Below are positions 54,587-63,035 of a stretch of 64,000 nucleotides of DNA, piece after piece; the stretch's first letter is position 1, and each line of letters begins with the position of its first letter. The notes under the pieces were generated by a model. The model made no database searches. It saw nothing but the letters and a program-made list of their open reading frames with translations, and was not told the origin of the DNA. The position numbers and the translations under genes were made by a program. Source of the stretch: Pimelobacter simplex (lineage in GTDB: Bacteria; Actinomycetota; Actinomycetes; Propionibacteriales; Nocardioidaceae); assembly GCF_024662235.1 (NCBI RefSeq), contig NZ_CP096276.1, positions 4,340,001 through 4,404,000 on the forward strand, written 5' to 3'.

Positions 54587-55758
54587 ACGTCGATGTTGCG
54601 CGGGTCGGCGGGCATCTTCCGGGCCCGGTGCGTCTCGTGCTCCTCCGGGGTGAACACCCGGTGGCTGTCACAGAGCTCGAAGCGCGGACCGAACTTGGTG
54701 TCGTGCAGGTAGAACGCGATGGACGTCGACGCCGAGTGGTTGACGATGTCCGACGCGATCGGTGCACCCTTGTAGAGGGCGCGGGCGCGCATCCGCATGA
54801 CGTGGTCGAGGCTCTTCATCGCGAAGCAGAGGTGCGCGACGTAGTGCTCGTCGTTCTTCTGGATCGCGAGGCTGTGGTGGTAGCGGTCCTCGCAGCGCAG
54901 GAACGTCGCCGAGCCGACGATGTGGTCGGACGGGATGAAGCCCAGCACGTTGATGTAGAAGTCCAGCATCTCCTCGTACTTGGTGGTCGCGAGGAAGGGG
55001 TGGACCAGGTCGAGCGGGCGGATCTCGATGCTCGGCGGCTCGGCGTACTCCTGGAACTCGGTGAAGAGCTCGACGAGCAGACCCTCGGGGTCGGCGAGCG
55101 CGAAGCCGTTGTCGCACAGCGCCTGCTGGCGCTCCTGGAGCGGGAGGATCTCCTGGCCCGCGGCGATCGCGCGCTGCTTGATCTCCTCGAGCACCTCCTC
55201 GCTCTCGACGCTGAAGCCGACCGCGGTGGTCCAGCCGTCGGTGCGCTCGGGGGCGCTGATCAGCTCGATCGCGTGGTGCTCGATGTCAGCCCGGAGGTAG
55301 GCGTACTCGTCGGTCTGCTGCTCCAGCTGGAGCCCGACGTGATACTGCAGGAAGTCGATCGTCGCCTGCATGTCCGGAACCTCGATGCGGGCGTACTCCA
55401 TGCCGAACGGCCCGCGTGGACGCTGCGTCACGCGTCCCTCCCTTCCCGCGTCGCCCTCGGGGCTCGCGAACTCGTAGGCGACGATCGCCTGGTCGGCGAT
55501 CACCGGCCGCCACTTCTCGCGCACGAAGGTCTCGTGCGACTCACTGTTGAGGTAGGCGAGCAGGTCCTGCTCGTCGGGGAACTCGACCGACATCCCGTGG
55601 GTATAGGTCTGGTCCCGGCTGCTGATGTTCTCCCCCATCGACCAGTGCCGCATCGCGGGATAGCGCTCGGGGAAGGTCTCCAGCTCCGCGAGGATCGCCT
55701 GCCGGGTCCCCGCGGGGACCTCGTCGGCGAACCGGAAGAGCAGGGTGTGTCGGATCAT
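54550..55758 (-). CDS. Extradiol-type dioxygenase with an N-terminal Dabb domain
   Basis: A 402-aa fusion. Residues 1-97 match the stress-responsive A/B barrel (Dabb) fold (IRHTLLFRFADEVPAGTRQAIL to ADQAIVAYEF). Residues 118-402 form two vicinal-oxygen-chelate modules as in 2,3-dihydroxybiphenyl dioxygenase, with the Fe(II) ligands in module two: H253 (LVHPF), H309 (VAHLCF) and E361 (RFELCD). It should split a catechol-like ring next to a hydroxyl. The Rieske genes lie directly upstream, so it probably acts on their product. Dabb fused to an extradiol enzyme is unusual. Confidence 0.85.
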   Translation of the reverse strand: MIRHTLLFRFADEVPAGTRQAILAELETFPERYPAMRHWSMGENISSRDQTYTHGMSVEFPDEQDLLAYLNSESHETFVREKWRPVIADQAIVAYEFASPEGDAGREGRVTQRPRGPFGMEYARIEVPDMQATIDFLQYHVGLQLEQQTDEYAYLRADIEHHAIELISAPERTDGWTTAVGFSVESEEVLEEIKQRAIAAGQEILPLQERQQALCDNGFALADPEGLLVELFTEFQEYAEPPSIEIRPLDLVHPFLATTKYEEMLDFYINVLGFIPSDHIVGSATFLRCEDRYHHSLAIQKNDEHYVAHLCFAMKSLDHVMRMRARALYKGAPIASDIVNHSASTSIAFYLHDTKFGPRFELCDSHRVFTPEEHETHRARKMPADPRNIDVWRPASDDWGRF

Positions 55759-55769
55759 CGGCGCGTCTC

Positions 55770-56294
55770 CTAGAGGATGAAGCTCAGGCGGGCGCCGACC
55801 GGCAGCGCCTCGTGACCGAGGATCGTCCGGCGCAGGCGGTACTTGAGGCCCTCGTCCGTCGGGACGACGACGTGCTCGTACCAGCCGACGTAGGTGTCGA
55901 ACTGCCCGTCGCGGGCGCGGTGGACGACGAACGACGCACGGATGCGCAGGGTGCCGTCCTCCTCACCCGGGAAGAGCCGGACGTTCGAGACCAGGCGGTG
56001 GGTGCGCGAGTGCGGGTTCTCCGCGTGCGCCTTGCGCGACTTGAGCCGCTTGACCCGGGCCTTGATGAGGTCGTAGTCGTCATCGACGAACGAGCCGCCG
56101 GTGTGGAGCGACCAGCCGCGGTAGTCGGTGGTCGGCACCTCGTAGCGCGCGCCCTCCTCGAAGAGCGCGAACCAGCCGTCGTAGTTCCACGAGTCGAGGA
56201 TGTCGGCCTCCTCGTAGAGGAAGTCCTCGACCTGGCCGCGGGTGATGGTGCGGCCGGCGACCTCGATCGAGCCGCGCACGTCAGCCTGCGTCAT
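55770..56294 (-). CDS. Ring-hydroxylating dioxygenase beta (small) subunit
   Basis: A 174-aa protein of the nuclear-transport-factor-2-like fold used by Rieske oxygenase small subunits (QVEDFLYEEADILDSWNYDGWFALFEEGARYEVPTTDYRG; HRLVSNVRLF). It has no metal centre; it shapes the alpha3beta3 enzyme. Overlaps the alpha-subunit gene by ATGA. Confidence 0.9.
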   Translation of the reverse strand: MTQADVRGSIEVAGRTITRGQVEDFLYEEADILDSWNYDGWFALFEEGARYEVPTTDYRGWSLHTGGSFVDDDYDLIKARVKRLKSRKAHAENPHSRTHRLVSNVRLFPGEEDGTLRIRASFVVHRARDGQFDTYVGWYEHVVVPTDEGLKYRLRRTILGHEALPVGARLSFIL

Positions 56295-57634
56295 CGCACG
56301 TCCCTCCCCTCGAGGAAGCTCTCCGGGCGGTTGCCCGTGACCTGGAGGCCGCCGTCGACGACCTTCTCCCACTCACGCCAGAAGCCGCGCATGGCGCCCT
56401 CGTCGATCGAGCGGCCCTGCTCGCCCTTGACCTCGTCGCGCATGCCGCGCGACATGTCGCTGTAGTCGAGCTCGCCGGCACCCTTGGTCGCCTCGATGCC
56501 GCGCTGGACGGCCTCGTACGCCTCGATGTCGTCGGGGGTGGCCAGACCGCCGGGTCCGACGAAGCTGACCACGGTCTTCATGCGCAGCGCGCGGGACTCG
56601 GGGTCCTCCTCGCGCGGCACGAGCTGCCAGGCGCGGACGTCGGTGTGCCCCGGCGCGACCGGCTCGAGCTGGCGGATGGAGAGGCCCTCGATGTCGAAGA
56701 GCAGCAGGTTCGGGAAGACGAAGAGGATGTGGCTCTCGTCGGCGATGTAGTGCGCCCGCTCCTCCCCGAGCCGCTCGACCATCTCGGCGCGGTGCTCCTC
56801 GGTGCGGACCTTCTCGGCCTCGCCGAAGCGCGGCTCCCAGATCATGCTGATCCGGCCGCCGTGGCCGGTCAGCACCAGCAGGGAGTGCCCGTTGCCCAGG
56901 TTGTAGGCGAACTGGTTGTCGTCGGTGACCGCGAAGCCGGACTCGCGCAGGTAGCCCACGAACGTGTTGTGGGTCGGCGAGAAGTGATAGCCGTCCATCG
57001 CGTTCTCGACGGCGAGCTTCCAGTTGCCGCGCACGCTGTAGAGCTGGACGCCGGGCAGCGTGGTCACGCCGGAGGCGTGCTGCTGCTCGATCATCGTCAT
57101 GTAGTCGGCGGCGTCGCCGAGGTGCTCCAGCAGCGGCGGCACGTCGGGGTTGAACGAGATGAAGACGTAGCCCTCGTGGATCTCGAGGCGGGGCACCGAG
57201 CGCAGCATCATGTTCTTCTGCAGGGACTCGATGTCCTCGTACGCGCCGTCGTCCGGGATCGCCGCCACGGTGCCGTCGTTGTTGAACGTCCAGGCGTGGT
57301 AGAAGCACTGGAAGCGCTTCTGCGAGCCCTCGTTCTCCCGGCACAGGACGGTGCCGCGGTGGGGGCAGGAGTTGAGCCAGGCCCGCACCTCGCCGTCCGC
57401 GTCGCGGCAGAAGATCAGCGGCCGGCCGGCGATCGTCCGGACCTTGAAGTCGTTGGCGTTCGGGATCTCCGTCTCGTGCCCGAGGTAGAGCCAGGTCCGC
57501 AGCCAGATGTTGACCCGCTCTCGCGCGAACATCTCAGGAGAGCGGTACGCCTCCCGATTCACGCGGAACGTGAGCTCGTCCCAGTCCTCGACGAGCATGG
57601 GACCTGCCGCTCGCTCGGACGCTTCGCTTGGCAT
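56291..57634 (-). CDS. Rieske aromatic ring-hydroxylating oxygenase alpha subunit
   Basis: A 447-aa catalytic subunit. The Rieske [2Fe-2S] cluster is bound by C90-P-H92 and C110-x2-H113. The mononuclear iron site is E210-N-A-M-D214-G-Y-H217 with H222, D214 being the electron bridge. With the beta subunit it forms a dioxygenase or monooxygenase; electrons come from the ferredoxin and reductase encoded divergently. First gene of the minus-strand operon under operator f. Substrate unknown. Confidence 0.93.
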   Translation of the reverse strand: MPSEASERAAGPMLVEDWDELTFRVNREAYRSPEMFARERVNIWLRTWLYLGHETEIPNANDFKVRTIAGRPLIFCRDADGEVRAWLNSCPHRGTVLCRENEGSQKRFQCFYHAWTFNNDGTVAAIPDDGAYEDIESLQKNMMLRSVPRLEIHEGYVFISFNPDVPPLLEHLGDAADYMTMIEQQHASGVTTLPGVQLYSVRGNWKLAVENAMDGYHFSPTHNTFVGYLRESGFAVTDDNQFAYNLGNGHSLLVLTGHGGRISMIWEPRFGEAEKVRTEEHRAEMVERLGEERAHYIADESHILFVFPNLLLFDIEGLSIRQLEPVAPGHTDVRAWQLVPREEDPESRALRMKTVVSFVGPGGLATPDDIEAYEAVQRGIEATKGAGELDYSDMSRGMRDEVKGEQGRSIDEGAMRGFWREWEKVVDGGLQVTGNRPESFLEGRDVR

Positions 57635-57663
57635 GCCGTCGCTCCTTCACCCTCATCACGTTG

Positions 57664-57700
57664 AGTCACTATCGCGAGATGCCATCTCGCGATGCGACAT
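57664..57700 (-). promoter_or_regulatory. Operator f of the Rieske oxygenase operon, with a 23-bp perfect palindrome
   Basis: AGTCACTATCGCGAGAT (57664-57680) and ATCTCGCGATGCGACAT (57684-57700) start 20 bp apart. Together they contain the perfect palindrome ATCGCGAGATG-C-CATCTCGCGAT (57671-57693), 37 bases upstream of the Rieske start codon. No clear -35/-10 pair is seen at standard spacing. Confidence 0.65.
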
Positions 57701-57787
57701 AGCCTCGCCCACCCCGCAGGGACTGTCAAGGGGTCGTCGCAAAGCCATGACGGGTTGACGCCGACGCCCTTCTGGGTTCATTGTCGT

Positions 57788-57824
57788 GTCTTGTAATAAG
57801 AGACGCTATCTCGGCCTGCATAAC
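57788..57824 (+). promoter_or_regulatory. Operator g before the ferredoxin gene
   Basis: GTCTTGTAATAAGAGAC (57788-57804) and ATCTCGGCCTGCATAAC (57808-57824) start 20 bp apart. A possible promoter is TTGACG (57755-57760), 17 bases, TCATTG (57778-57783), which would place the operator at and after the transcription start. Confidence 0.6.
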
Positions 57825-57837
57825 GAACGGAGTCGCC

Positions 57838-58137
57838 GTGCCCTACGTGATCACTGGTTCCTGTATCGACGTGATGGACCGGTCCTGCGTGGAGGAATGT
57901 CCCGTCGACTGCATCTACGAGGGCGACCGGATGCTGTACATCCAGCCCGACGAGTGCGTCGAGTGCGCGCGCTGCGAGCCGGTGTGCCCCCAGATCTCGA
58001 TCTACCACCACGACGACCTGCCCGACGAGTCGAAGGACTACGAGCGGATCAACGCCGAGTTCTTCACCGACCTCGGCTCCCCCGGCGGTGCCCGCAAGGT
58101 CGGCCGCACCGGCGCGGACCACCCGGACGTCGCATGA
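57838..58137 (+). CDS. 7Fe-type ferredoxin
   Basis: A 99-aa ferredoxin of the FdxA class. The first cluster set is SCIDVMDRSCVEECPVDC and the second CVECARCEPVCP, the normal [3Fe-4S]/[4Fe-4S] pattern. A GTG start is used, with CGGAG upstream. It overlaps the reductase gene by four bases; the pair probably feeds the Rieske oxygenase across the divergent promoter. Confidence 0.92.
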   Translation: MPYVITGSCIDVMDRSCVEECPVDCIYEGDRMLYIQPDECVECARCEPVCPQISIYHHDDLPDESKDYERINAEFFTDLGSPGGARKVGRTGADHPDVA

Positions 58138-59135
58138 GCGCCACGTCCCCCGCCCCGGTCGCGGGCGCGACCCACGAGGTCGACCTGCTCATCGTCGGCG
58201 CCGGCCCGACCGGCCTGTACGCCACCTACTACGCGGGCTTCCGCGAGCTGAAGGTCGCGCTGCTCGACGCGCTGCCCGAGGTGGGCGGCCAGATCGCCGC
58301 GCTCTACCCCGAGAAGGCGCTGTACGACGTCGCCGGCTTCCCGGCCGTGCGCGGCCAGGAGCTGGTCGACGCGCTGCACGCGCAGGCCCGCTCGGCCGAC
58401 CCGCTGCTGCTGCTCGGCCGCACCGCGGTCGGCCTCGTCGAGCACGAGGACGGCGTCGAGGTCACCACCGACACCGGCGAGACGGTCCGCGCGGGCGCGG
58501 TCCTCATCACCGCCGGCATCGGCAGCTTCACGCCGCGCGAGCTGCCCGTCGGCTCGGAGTACCTCGATCGCGGGCTGCGCTACTTCGTGCCCCGCCTGGC
58601 CGAGCTCGCCGACCAGGACGTGCTCGTCGTCGGCGGCGGCGACTCCGCCCTCGACTGGGCCCTCGGCCTGGAGTCGATCGCGCGCAGCGTCACGCTGGTC
58701 CACCGCCGACCGCAGTTCCGTGCGCACGAGCGCAGCGTCGCACAGCTGCAGGAGTCGAGCGTCGAGGTCCTCACGCCGTACGAGGTCGCGAAGGTGTCCG
58801 GCGAGGAGGTCATCGAGGAGGTCGTCATCGAGACCCGCGACGGCGAGAGCCGCACCCTCACGGTGCAGGCCGTCGTCGCCGCCCTCGGCTTCATCGCCGA
58901 CCTGGGCCCGATCGACGACTGGGGTCTGGAGCAGGAGAAGCGCCACATCCTGGTCGACCGCACCATGCGGACCAACCGGCAGCGGGTCTTCGCAGCCGGC
59001 GACCTCGCCCACTACGAGGGCAAGGTCAAGCTGATCTCGATCGGCTTCGGCGAGGCCGCCCTCGCCGTGAACCACATCACCGCGCTGGTCCGGCCCGGAT
59101 CAGCGCTCACGCCGGGGCATTCGTCCGACCTCTGA
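58134..59135 (+). CDS. Ferredoxin-NADP+ reductase, thioredoxin-reductase-like
   Basis: A 333-aa flavoprotein of the YumC/TrxR-like ferredoxin reductase family. FAD motif VGAGPTGLYATYYAGF, then LPEVGGQIAALYPEK; NADP motif VVGGGDSALDWALGL; C-terminal FAD motif VFAAGDLAHYEGKVKLISIG. It lacks the redox CxxC of thioredoxin reductases. It would move electrons from NADPH to the ferredoxin encoded directly upstream. Confidence 0.9.
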   Translation: MSATSPAPVAGATHEVDLLIVGAGPTGLYATYYAGFRELKVALLDALPEVGGQIAALYPEKALYDVAGFPAVRGQELVDALHAQARSADPLLLLGRTAVGLVEHEDGVEVTTDTGETVRAGAVLITAGIGSFTPRELPVGSEYLDRGLRYFVPRLAELADQDVLVVGGGDSALDWALGLESIARSVTLVHRRPQFRAHERSVAQLQESSVEVLTPYEVAKVSGEEVIEEVVIETRDGESRTLTVQAVVAALGFIADLGPIDDWGLEQEKRHILVDRTMRTNRQRVFAAGDLAHYEGKVKLISIGFGEAALAVNHITALVRPGSALTPGHSSDL

Positions 59136-59145
59136 CGACACGGGG

Positions 59146-59175
59146 GCCGCGCCGACCGAACCGGATCGGCGCGGC
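59146..59175 (+). terminator. Hairpin between the reductase and IclR genes
   Basis: A perfect 10-bp inverted repeat (GCCGCGCCGA and complement) with a 10-base loop, 11 bases past the reductase stop. It could separate the IclR gene from the ferredoxin operon. Confidence 0.45.
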
Positions 59176-59226
59176 GCCCACCCCGTGCGATACTCCGTCG
59201 AGCCCGTGCCCCGATTCGAGGTCCCA

Positions 59227-59991
59227 TTGACTGCCAGCAAGAGCCCCAAGCGCGAGACGAGCGAGACCGCTCCCACCATCCAGACGGTGGAGCGGGCCGC
59301 GGTCGTCCTCGGCTCGTTCACGGTCGCCAAGCCCTACCTGAGCCTCAACGAGCTCACCGCATCGCTCGGCACCAGCAAGGCGACCGCGCACCGCTACACC
59401 AAGGCGCTGCGCGCTGCGCACCTCCTCCGGTACGACGAGCGCACCGCCCTCTACTCGCTCGGCCCCCAGGTGCTGACGCTCGCCGCGTCCGCCCGGGCCG
59501 GACTGCCCATCGTCGCGGCGGCCGAGCCCTACATGGAGTCGCTGCTGCACGAGGTCGACGAGACCGTCGTCCTCTCGGTGTGGGACGGCGAGACCGCCAC
59601 CGTGGTCCGCTCGGTCGACAACACCGACCACATCATCCGGATCGGCGTCCGCTCCGGCGCCCGGCTCGACCTCACCGACTCCGCGCAGGGCCGGGTGTTC
59701 TGCTCGTTCCTGCCCCCGGACCAGGTGCCCGGTCTCAAGTCGATCCTGCGCCGCGCGCCCGAGCTGGGCGAGGAGTTCGAGAACATCCGCGAGCTCGGTC
59801 TCTCGCTCAACTCCCCCGACATCAACGGCGTGCGCACCATCGCGGCGCCGATCTTCGAGGGCGGCACCATCGTCGCGTCGATGGCGATCGTCGGCACCGC
59901 CGTCACCGTCTCGGCCGATGTCGACAGCCCGATGGCGCGGGCCCTGCTGCGCACCACGCGCGACCTGTCCGAGGGTCTCGGCGGTCACTGA
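59227..59991 (+). CDS. IclR-family transcriptional regulator, candidate master regulator of the supercluster
   Basis: A 254-aa regulator. Winged helix-turn-helix at about 37-75 (LSLNELTASLGTSKATAHRYTKALRAAHLL), then the IclR effector domain (AEPYMESLLHEVDETVVLSVWDGETATVVR; DLTDSAQGRVFCSFLP; VRTIAAPIFEGGTIVASMAIVG). A TTG start is preferred since CGAGGTC lies 6 bases upstream; in-frame GTGs exist 7 and 14 codons earlier. IclR proteins often bind as a dimer of dimers to neighbouring palindromes, which fits the tandem 17-bp sites at six catabolic control regions. No such site is evident before this gene itself. Confidence 0.9.
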   Translation: MTASKSPKRETSETAPTIQTVERAAVVLGSFTVAKPYLSLNELTASLGTSKATAHRYTKALRAAHLLRYDERTALYSLGPQVLTLAASARAGLPIVAAAEPYMESLLHEVDETVVLSVWDGETATVVRSVDNTDHIIRIGVRSGARLDLTDSAQGRVFCSFLPPDQVPGLKSILRRAPELGEEFENIRELGLSLNSPDINGVRTIAAPIFEGGTIVASMAIVGTAVTVSADVDSPMARALLRTTRDLSEGLGGH

Positions 59992-60009
59992 GCACCACCC
60001 CTGACGACG

Positions 60010-60044
60010 CGAACCCCCGACGCCCGCTGGGCGCCGGGGGTTCG
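60010..60044. terminator. Bidirectional terminator between iclR and the acyl-CoA dehydrogenase
   Basis: A 16-bp inverted repeat (CGAACCCCCGACGCCC with one mismatch in its partner) and a 3-base loop, centred between the two convergent stop codons. Confidence 0.7.
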
Positions 60045-60058
60045 TGCGTTCGGGGGAC

Positions 60059-61204
60059 TCAGAGGCCGAGGTCGCGGCCGATGAGCTCCTTCATGATCTC
60101 GTTGGAGCCGGCCCAGATCTTGGTGACCCGGGCGTCGCGCCAGGCGCGGGCCACGCGGTACTCGTTCATGAAGCCGTAGCCGCCGTGCAGCTGGACGCAG
60201 TGGTCGAGCACCTCGCCCTGGACCTGCGAGGAGTACCACTTGGCCTTGGCCGCGTCGATCGCGGTGAGCCGCTTCTCCGAGTGCGCGAGCACGCACTTGT
60301 CGATGTAGGCCTCGGCGACCTCGATCCGGGTGACCAGGTCGGCCAGCAGGAACTTGTTGTGCTGGAAGGTGCCGATCGGGGCGCCGAACGCCTGGCGCTC
60401 CTTGGCGTACTGGATCGTCTCCTCGAGGATCTGCTTGGCGTGCGCGACGTTGGCGACCGCGCAGCCGAGCCGCTCCTGGGGGAGCTTCTGCATCATGTGG
60501 ATGAAGCCCATGTTGAGCTCGCCGATGATCTCGGCGTCGGTGACCCGGACGTTCTCGAAGAACAGCTCGGCCGTGTCGGACTCCTCCATGCCGACCTTGT
60601 CGAGCTTGCGGCCGCGGGAGAAGCCCTCCTGGGTCGCCTCGATGCCGAAGAGCGTGATGCCCTTGGGGCCCTTCTCGGGGTCGGTGCGCACGGCGGTGAC
60701 GAAGAGGTCGCCGGAGTAGCCGTTGGTGATGAAGGTCTTGGAGCCGTTGATGACCCACGCGTCGCCGTCGCGCACCGCGGTGGTCTTGAGCGCGGCGAGG
60801 TCGGAGCCGCCGGAGGGCTCGGTCATGCCGATGCCCAGCAGGATCTCGCCCGAGGCGACGCCGGGGAGCCAGCGCTGCTTCTGCTCCTCGGTGCCCAGCT
60901 CGACGATGTATGGCGCCGTGATGTCGGCGTGGATGCCGTGGCAGGTCGGGTACGCCGCACCGACCTTGGCGAGCTCCTCCTGCAGGACGGCGTTGAACCG
61001 GAAGTCACCGGCCTCGGCGCCGCCGTACTGCTCGGGGACCTCGAGACCGAGCAGGCCCTGCTTGCCGGCCTCGATCCAGAACTCGCGGGGCAGCGCCTTG
61101 GCGGCGATGTGCTCCTCGGTGTGCGGCAGGACCGAGCGGTCCACGAACTCCTTGACGGACGCCCGGAATGCCTCGTGGTCCTCGTCGTAGATATCGCGCT
61201 TCAT
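60059..61204 (-). CDS. Acyl-CoA dehydrogenase
   Basis: A 381-aa flavoprotein that would introduce a 2,3 double bond into an acyl-CoA. Signatures: LLGIGMTEPSGGSDLAALKT and VINGSKTFITNG in the middle domain, QVQGEVLDHCVQLHGGYGFMNEYRVARAWRDARV and the C-terminal WAGSNEIMKELIGRD. Length normal. Single gene. A palindromic GACTCTACTCGCGAGTC at 61211-61227, just before the start, weakly resembles the regulon operator but has no 20-bp partner. Confidence 0.9.
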   Translation of the reverse strand: MKRDIYDEDHEAFRASVKEFVDRSVLPHTEEHIAAKALPREFWIEAGKQGLLGLEVPEQYGGAEAGDFRFNAVLQEELAKVGAAYPTCHGIHADITAPYIVELGTEEQKQRWLPGVASGEILLGIGMTEPSGGSDLAALKTTAVRDGDAWVINGSKTFITNGYSGDLFVTAVRTDPEKGPKGITLFGIEATQEGFSRGRKLDKVGMEESDTAELFFENVRVTDAEIIGELNMGFIHMMQKLPQERLGCAVANVAHAKQILEETIQYAKERQAFGAPIGTFQHNKFLLADLVTRIEVAEAYIDKCVLAHSEKRLTAIDAAKAKWYSSQVQGEVLDHCVQLHGGYGFMNEYRVARAWRDARVTKIWAGSNEIMKELIGRDLGL

Positions 61205-61355
61205 GTCCCGGACTCTACTCGCGAGTCACATGGCCGGTCGTTGTCCCCGAGCACAACAATCGGGGGGCGATCGTTGGTCCCGGAGCACGGTGCGCGGCAA
61301 GGATTGGGGGCCGACCCTGACGCGCCCCGGCCGCGCCGTTCGTAGCGTGCCGGAC

Positions 61356-62366
61356 ATGTCTCGATCTCGCTGGTTCCGCCCTGCCCTGGTGCTCCTGACC
61401 GCCGCCGCGCTCCTCCCGGCCACCCCGGCGCTCGCCGCCGCGGCCGCACCGAAGCCGGTCGCGTCGGCCGCCCCGGTGAGCGTCGCGGAGGGTGCCGGTC
61501 AGGCGGTGGTCGTGGTGCGCCTGACCAAGAAGGCGCGCAGCAACGTGGCGATCTCGTGGGCGACCGTGGCGGGCAGCGCGCGGGCCGGCAGCGACTTCCG
61601 CGCGGCCCGCGGCAAGGTCGTGGTGAAGAAGGGCCGCAAGGTCGCCCGGATCACCGTCCGGCTGGTCGACGACCGGGTCGCCGAGCCGACCGAGAGCTTC
61701 ACCGTCGCGCTCCGCAGCCGGGCCGCGAAGATCCGCACCCCGCGGGTCGCCGTACGGATCACCGACGACGACAGCAGCCCGGTCCGCTTCCCGCAGACCA
61801 TCACCGGGACGGTCTCGGGCCGGACCAAGACGGCCGTCTACCCCGGCGGCACCGTGCCCGACTCGCTGCACGTGGAGTGGAGCGGCACGATCACCTACGT
61901 CTTCCAGAAGAACGACCCGGTGCTCGGGACGCCGTGGCGCGACCAGCAGGTGCACTATGTCGTCCAGTCGGCCTCGATCAGCTGGACGGCGAGCGGCACC
62001 TGCACCGGCGCCGGCACCCTCACGGGGAGCCAGCTCACCGGCGACTTCACCGTCGACGACAGCGCCACCGGCCCCGGGCACGACGTCGACCCGCGCTACT
62101 GGGACTACGCCATCTACCTCGCGCCCCTCACCGGCACCGGCAACATGCCGGTCACCTGCGGGCCCAACCCGGGCAATGCCGCGGGCCGCGTGGGACAGGG
62201 CGGCAACGGGGGCGCGCTGGTCTACAACGGCTACGCCACGCCCGACCAGCCGGACCGGCTGCGCTACTCCACCGACCGCTACACGTACGCCGGCACGGCG
62301 AACCCGCCGGCGCTGACCTACGACAACACCTGGAACCTGACCGGCAGCGGGGTGGCGGCGTACTGA
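61356..62366 (+). CDS. Secreted protein with a Calx-beta domain
   Basis: A 336-aa exported protein. Signal peptide RSRWFRPALVLLTAAALLPATPALAAA. A Calx-beta motif (about 40-140) shows VSVAEGAGQAVVVVRLTK, AISWATVAGSARAGSDF and VAEPTESFTVAL, ending in ITDDD, a Ca2+-binding pattern. The remaining 190 residues are beta-rich without a family I can name (VEWSGTITYVFQKND; SISWTASGTCTGAGTL). Probably a surface or extracellular adhesion-type protein. It ends 12 bases before a convergent lipoprotein gene. Confidence 0.75.
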   Translation: MSRSRWFRPALVLLTAAALLPATPALAAAAAPKPVASAAPVSVAEGAGQAVVVVRLTKKARSNVAISWATVAGSARAGSDFRAARGKVVVKKGRKVARITVRLVDDRVAEPTESFTVALRSRAAKIRTPRVAVRITDDDSSPVRFPQTITGTVSGRTKTAVYPGGTVPDSLHVEWSGTITYVFQKNDPVLGTPWRDQQVHYVVQSASISWTASGTCTGAGTLTGSQLTGDFTVDDSATGPGHDVDPRYWDYAIYLAPLTGTGNMPVTCGPNPGNAAGRVGQGGNGGALVYNGYATPDQPDRLRYSTDRYTYAGTANPPALTYDNTWNLTGSGVAAY

Positions 62367-62377
62367 CGCCCGATCCG

Positions 62378-62953
62378 TCAGCCGGCCGAGACCAGCTCTC
62401 CGCAGCCGCAGGCCGCCTGCACCTCGGCGTACAGGTCGGTGCCCTGCTGGCCCCACAGACCGTTGACCACGAGCGCGGTCGGGCCCGCGACCAGCGCCTG
62501 CTTGTCGTCGTACAGGTTGTCCTGGGCGTAGGCCCGGGCCGCCTCCGGCGTGGGCATCTCGACCCAGATGATGGTCTGCGAGAGCGCGGGCAGCCCGATG
62601 CCGACCGCGTCCTGGTCGCCGTAGCAGTCGAGCTGGCGGAAGTCGACCTGCCCGGGTGCGCCGGTCTCGTTGGTGCCCCACTTGATGATCGCGCACGACG
62701 GGTTGTCGCTGGTGAGGTCGGCGGCCGCGGTCTCGACGACGGCGAAGTCGAGGCGGGCTGCGGGGTCCGCCGCGACGCTGGCCGGCTCGGTCGGCGTGGT
62801 GGTCGCCGTGGTCGCGGTGGTGGTCGGCGTGGTGGACGGGGCGGAGTCACCACGGTCGTCACCACCGTCGTCGGACGAGGAGCAGGCCGCCGTCGCGAGG
62901 AGAAGGAGGCTGGTCATGAGCAAGGGTGCGGCCGTACGGCGCAGGGCAGTCAC
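62378..62953 (-). CDS. Putative lipoprotein of unknown function
   Basis: A 191-aa protein. The GTG start gives a short n-region (VTALRRTAAPLL) and a hydrophobic core ending in ATAAC, a plausible lipobox. A low-complexity Asp/Ser then Thr-rich linker (about 25-60) leads to a small domain with several Cys (SCAIIKWG; LDCYGDQ; AACGCGEL). An upstream in-frame ATG would add 12 residues before the signal. No family recognised. Confidence 0.65.
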   Translation of the reverse strand: MTALRRTAAPLLMTSLLLLATAACSSSDDGGDDRGDSAPSTTPTTTATTATTTPTEPASVAADPAARLDFAVVETAAADLTSDNPSCAIIKWGTNETGAPGQVDFRQLDCYGDQDAVGIGLPALSQTIIWVEMPTPEAARAYAQDNLYDDKQALVAGPTALVVNGLWGQQGTDLYAEVQAACGCGELVSAG

Positions 62954-63035
62954 GCCCCCATCCAGCCAGCCCCGGCGAGGTGACCGCATCAGGGAACGAC
63001 CCCAATCCTCGGCCGGCCCGCACTACGCTGCCTCC

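Noticed and set aside
61211..61227. Regulon operator before the acyl-CoA dehydrogenase
   Set aside because: GACTCTACTCGCGAGTC matches only about 11 of 17 positions and has no partner 20 bp away; kept only as a remark.
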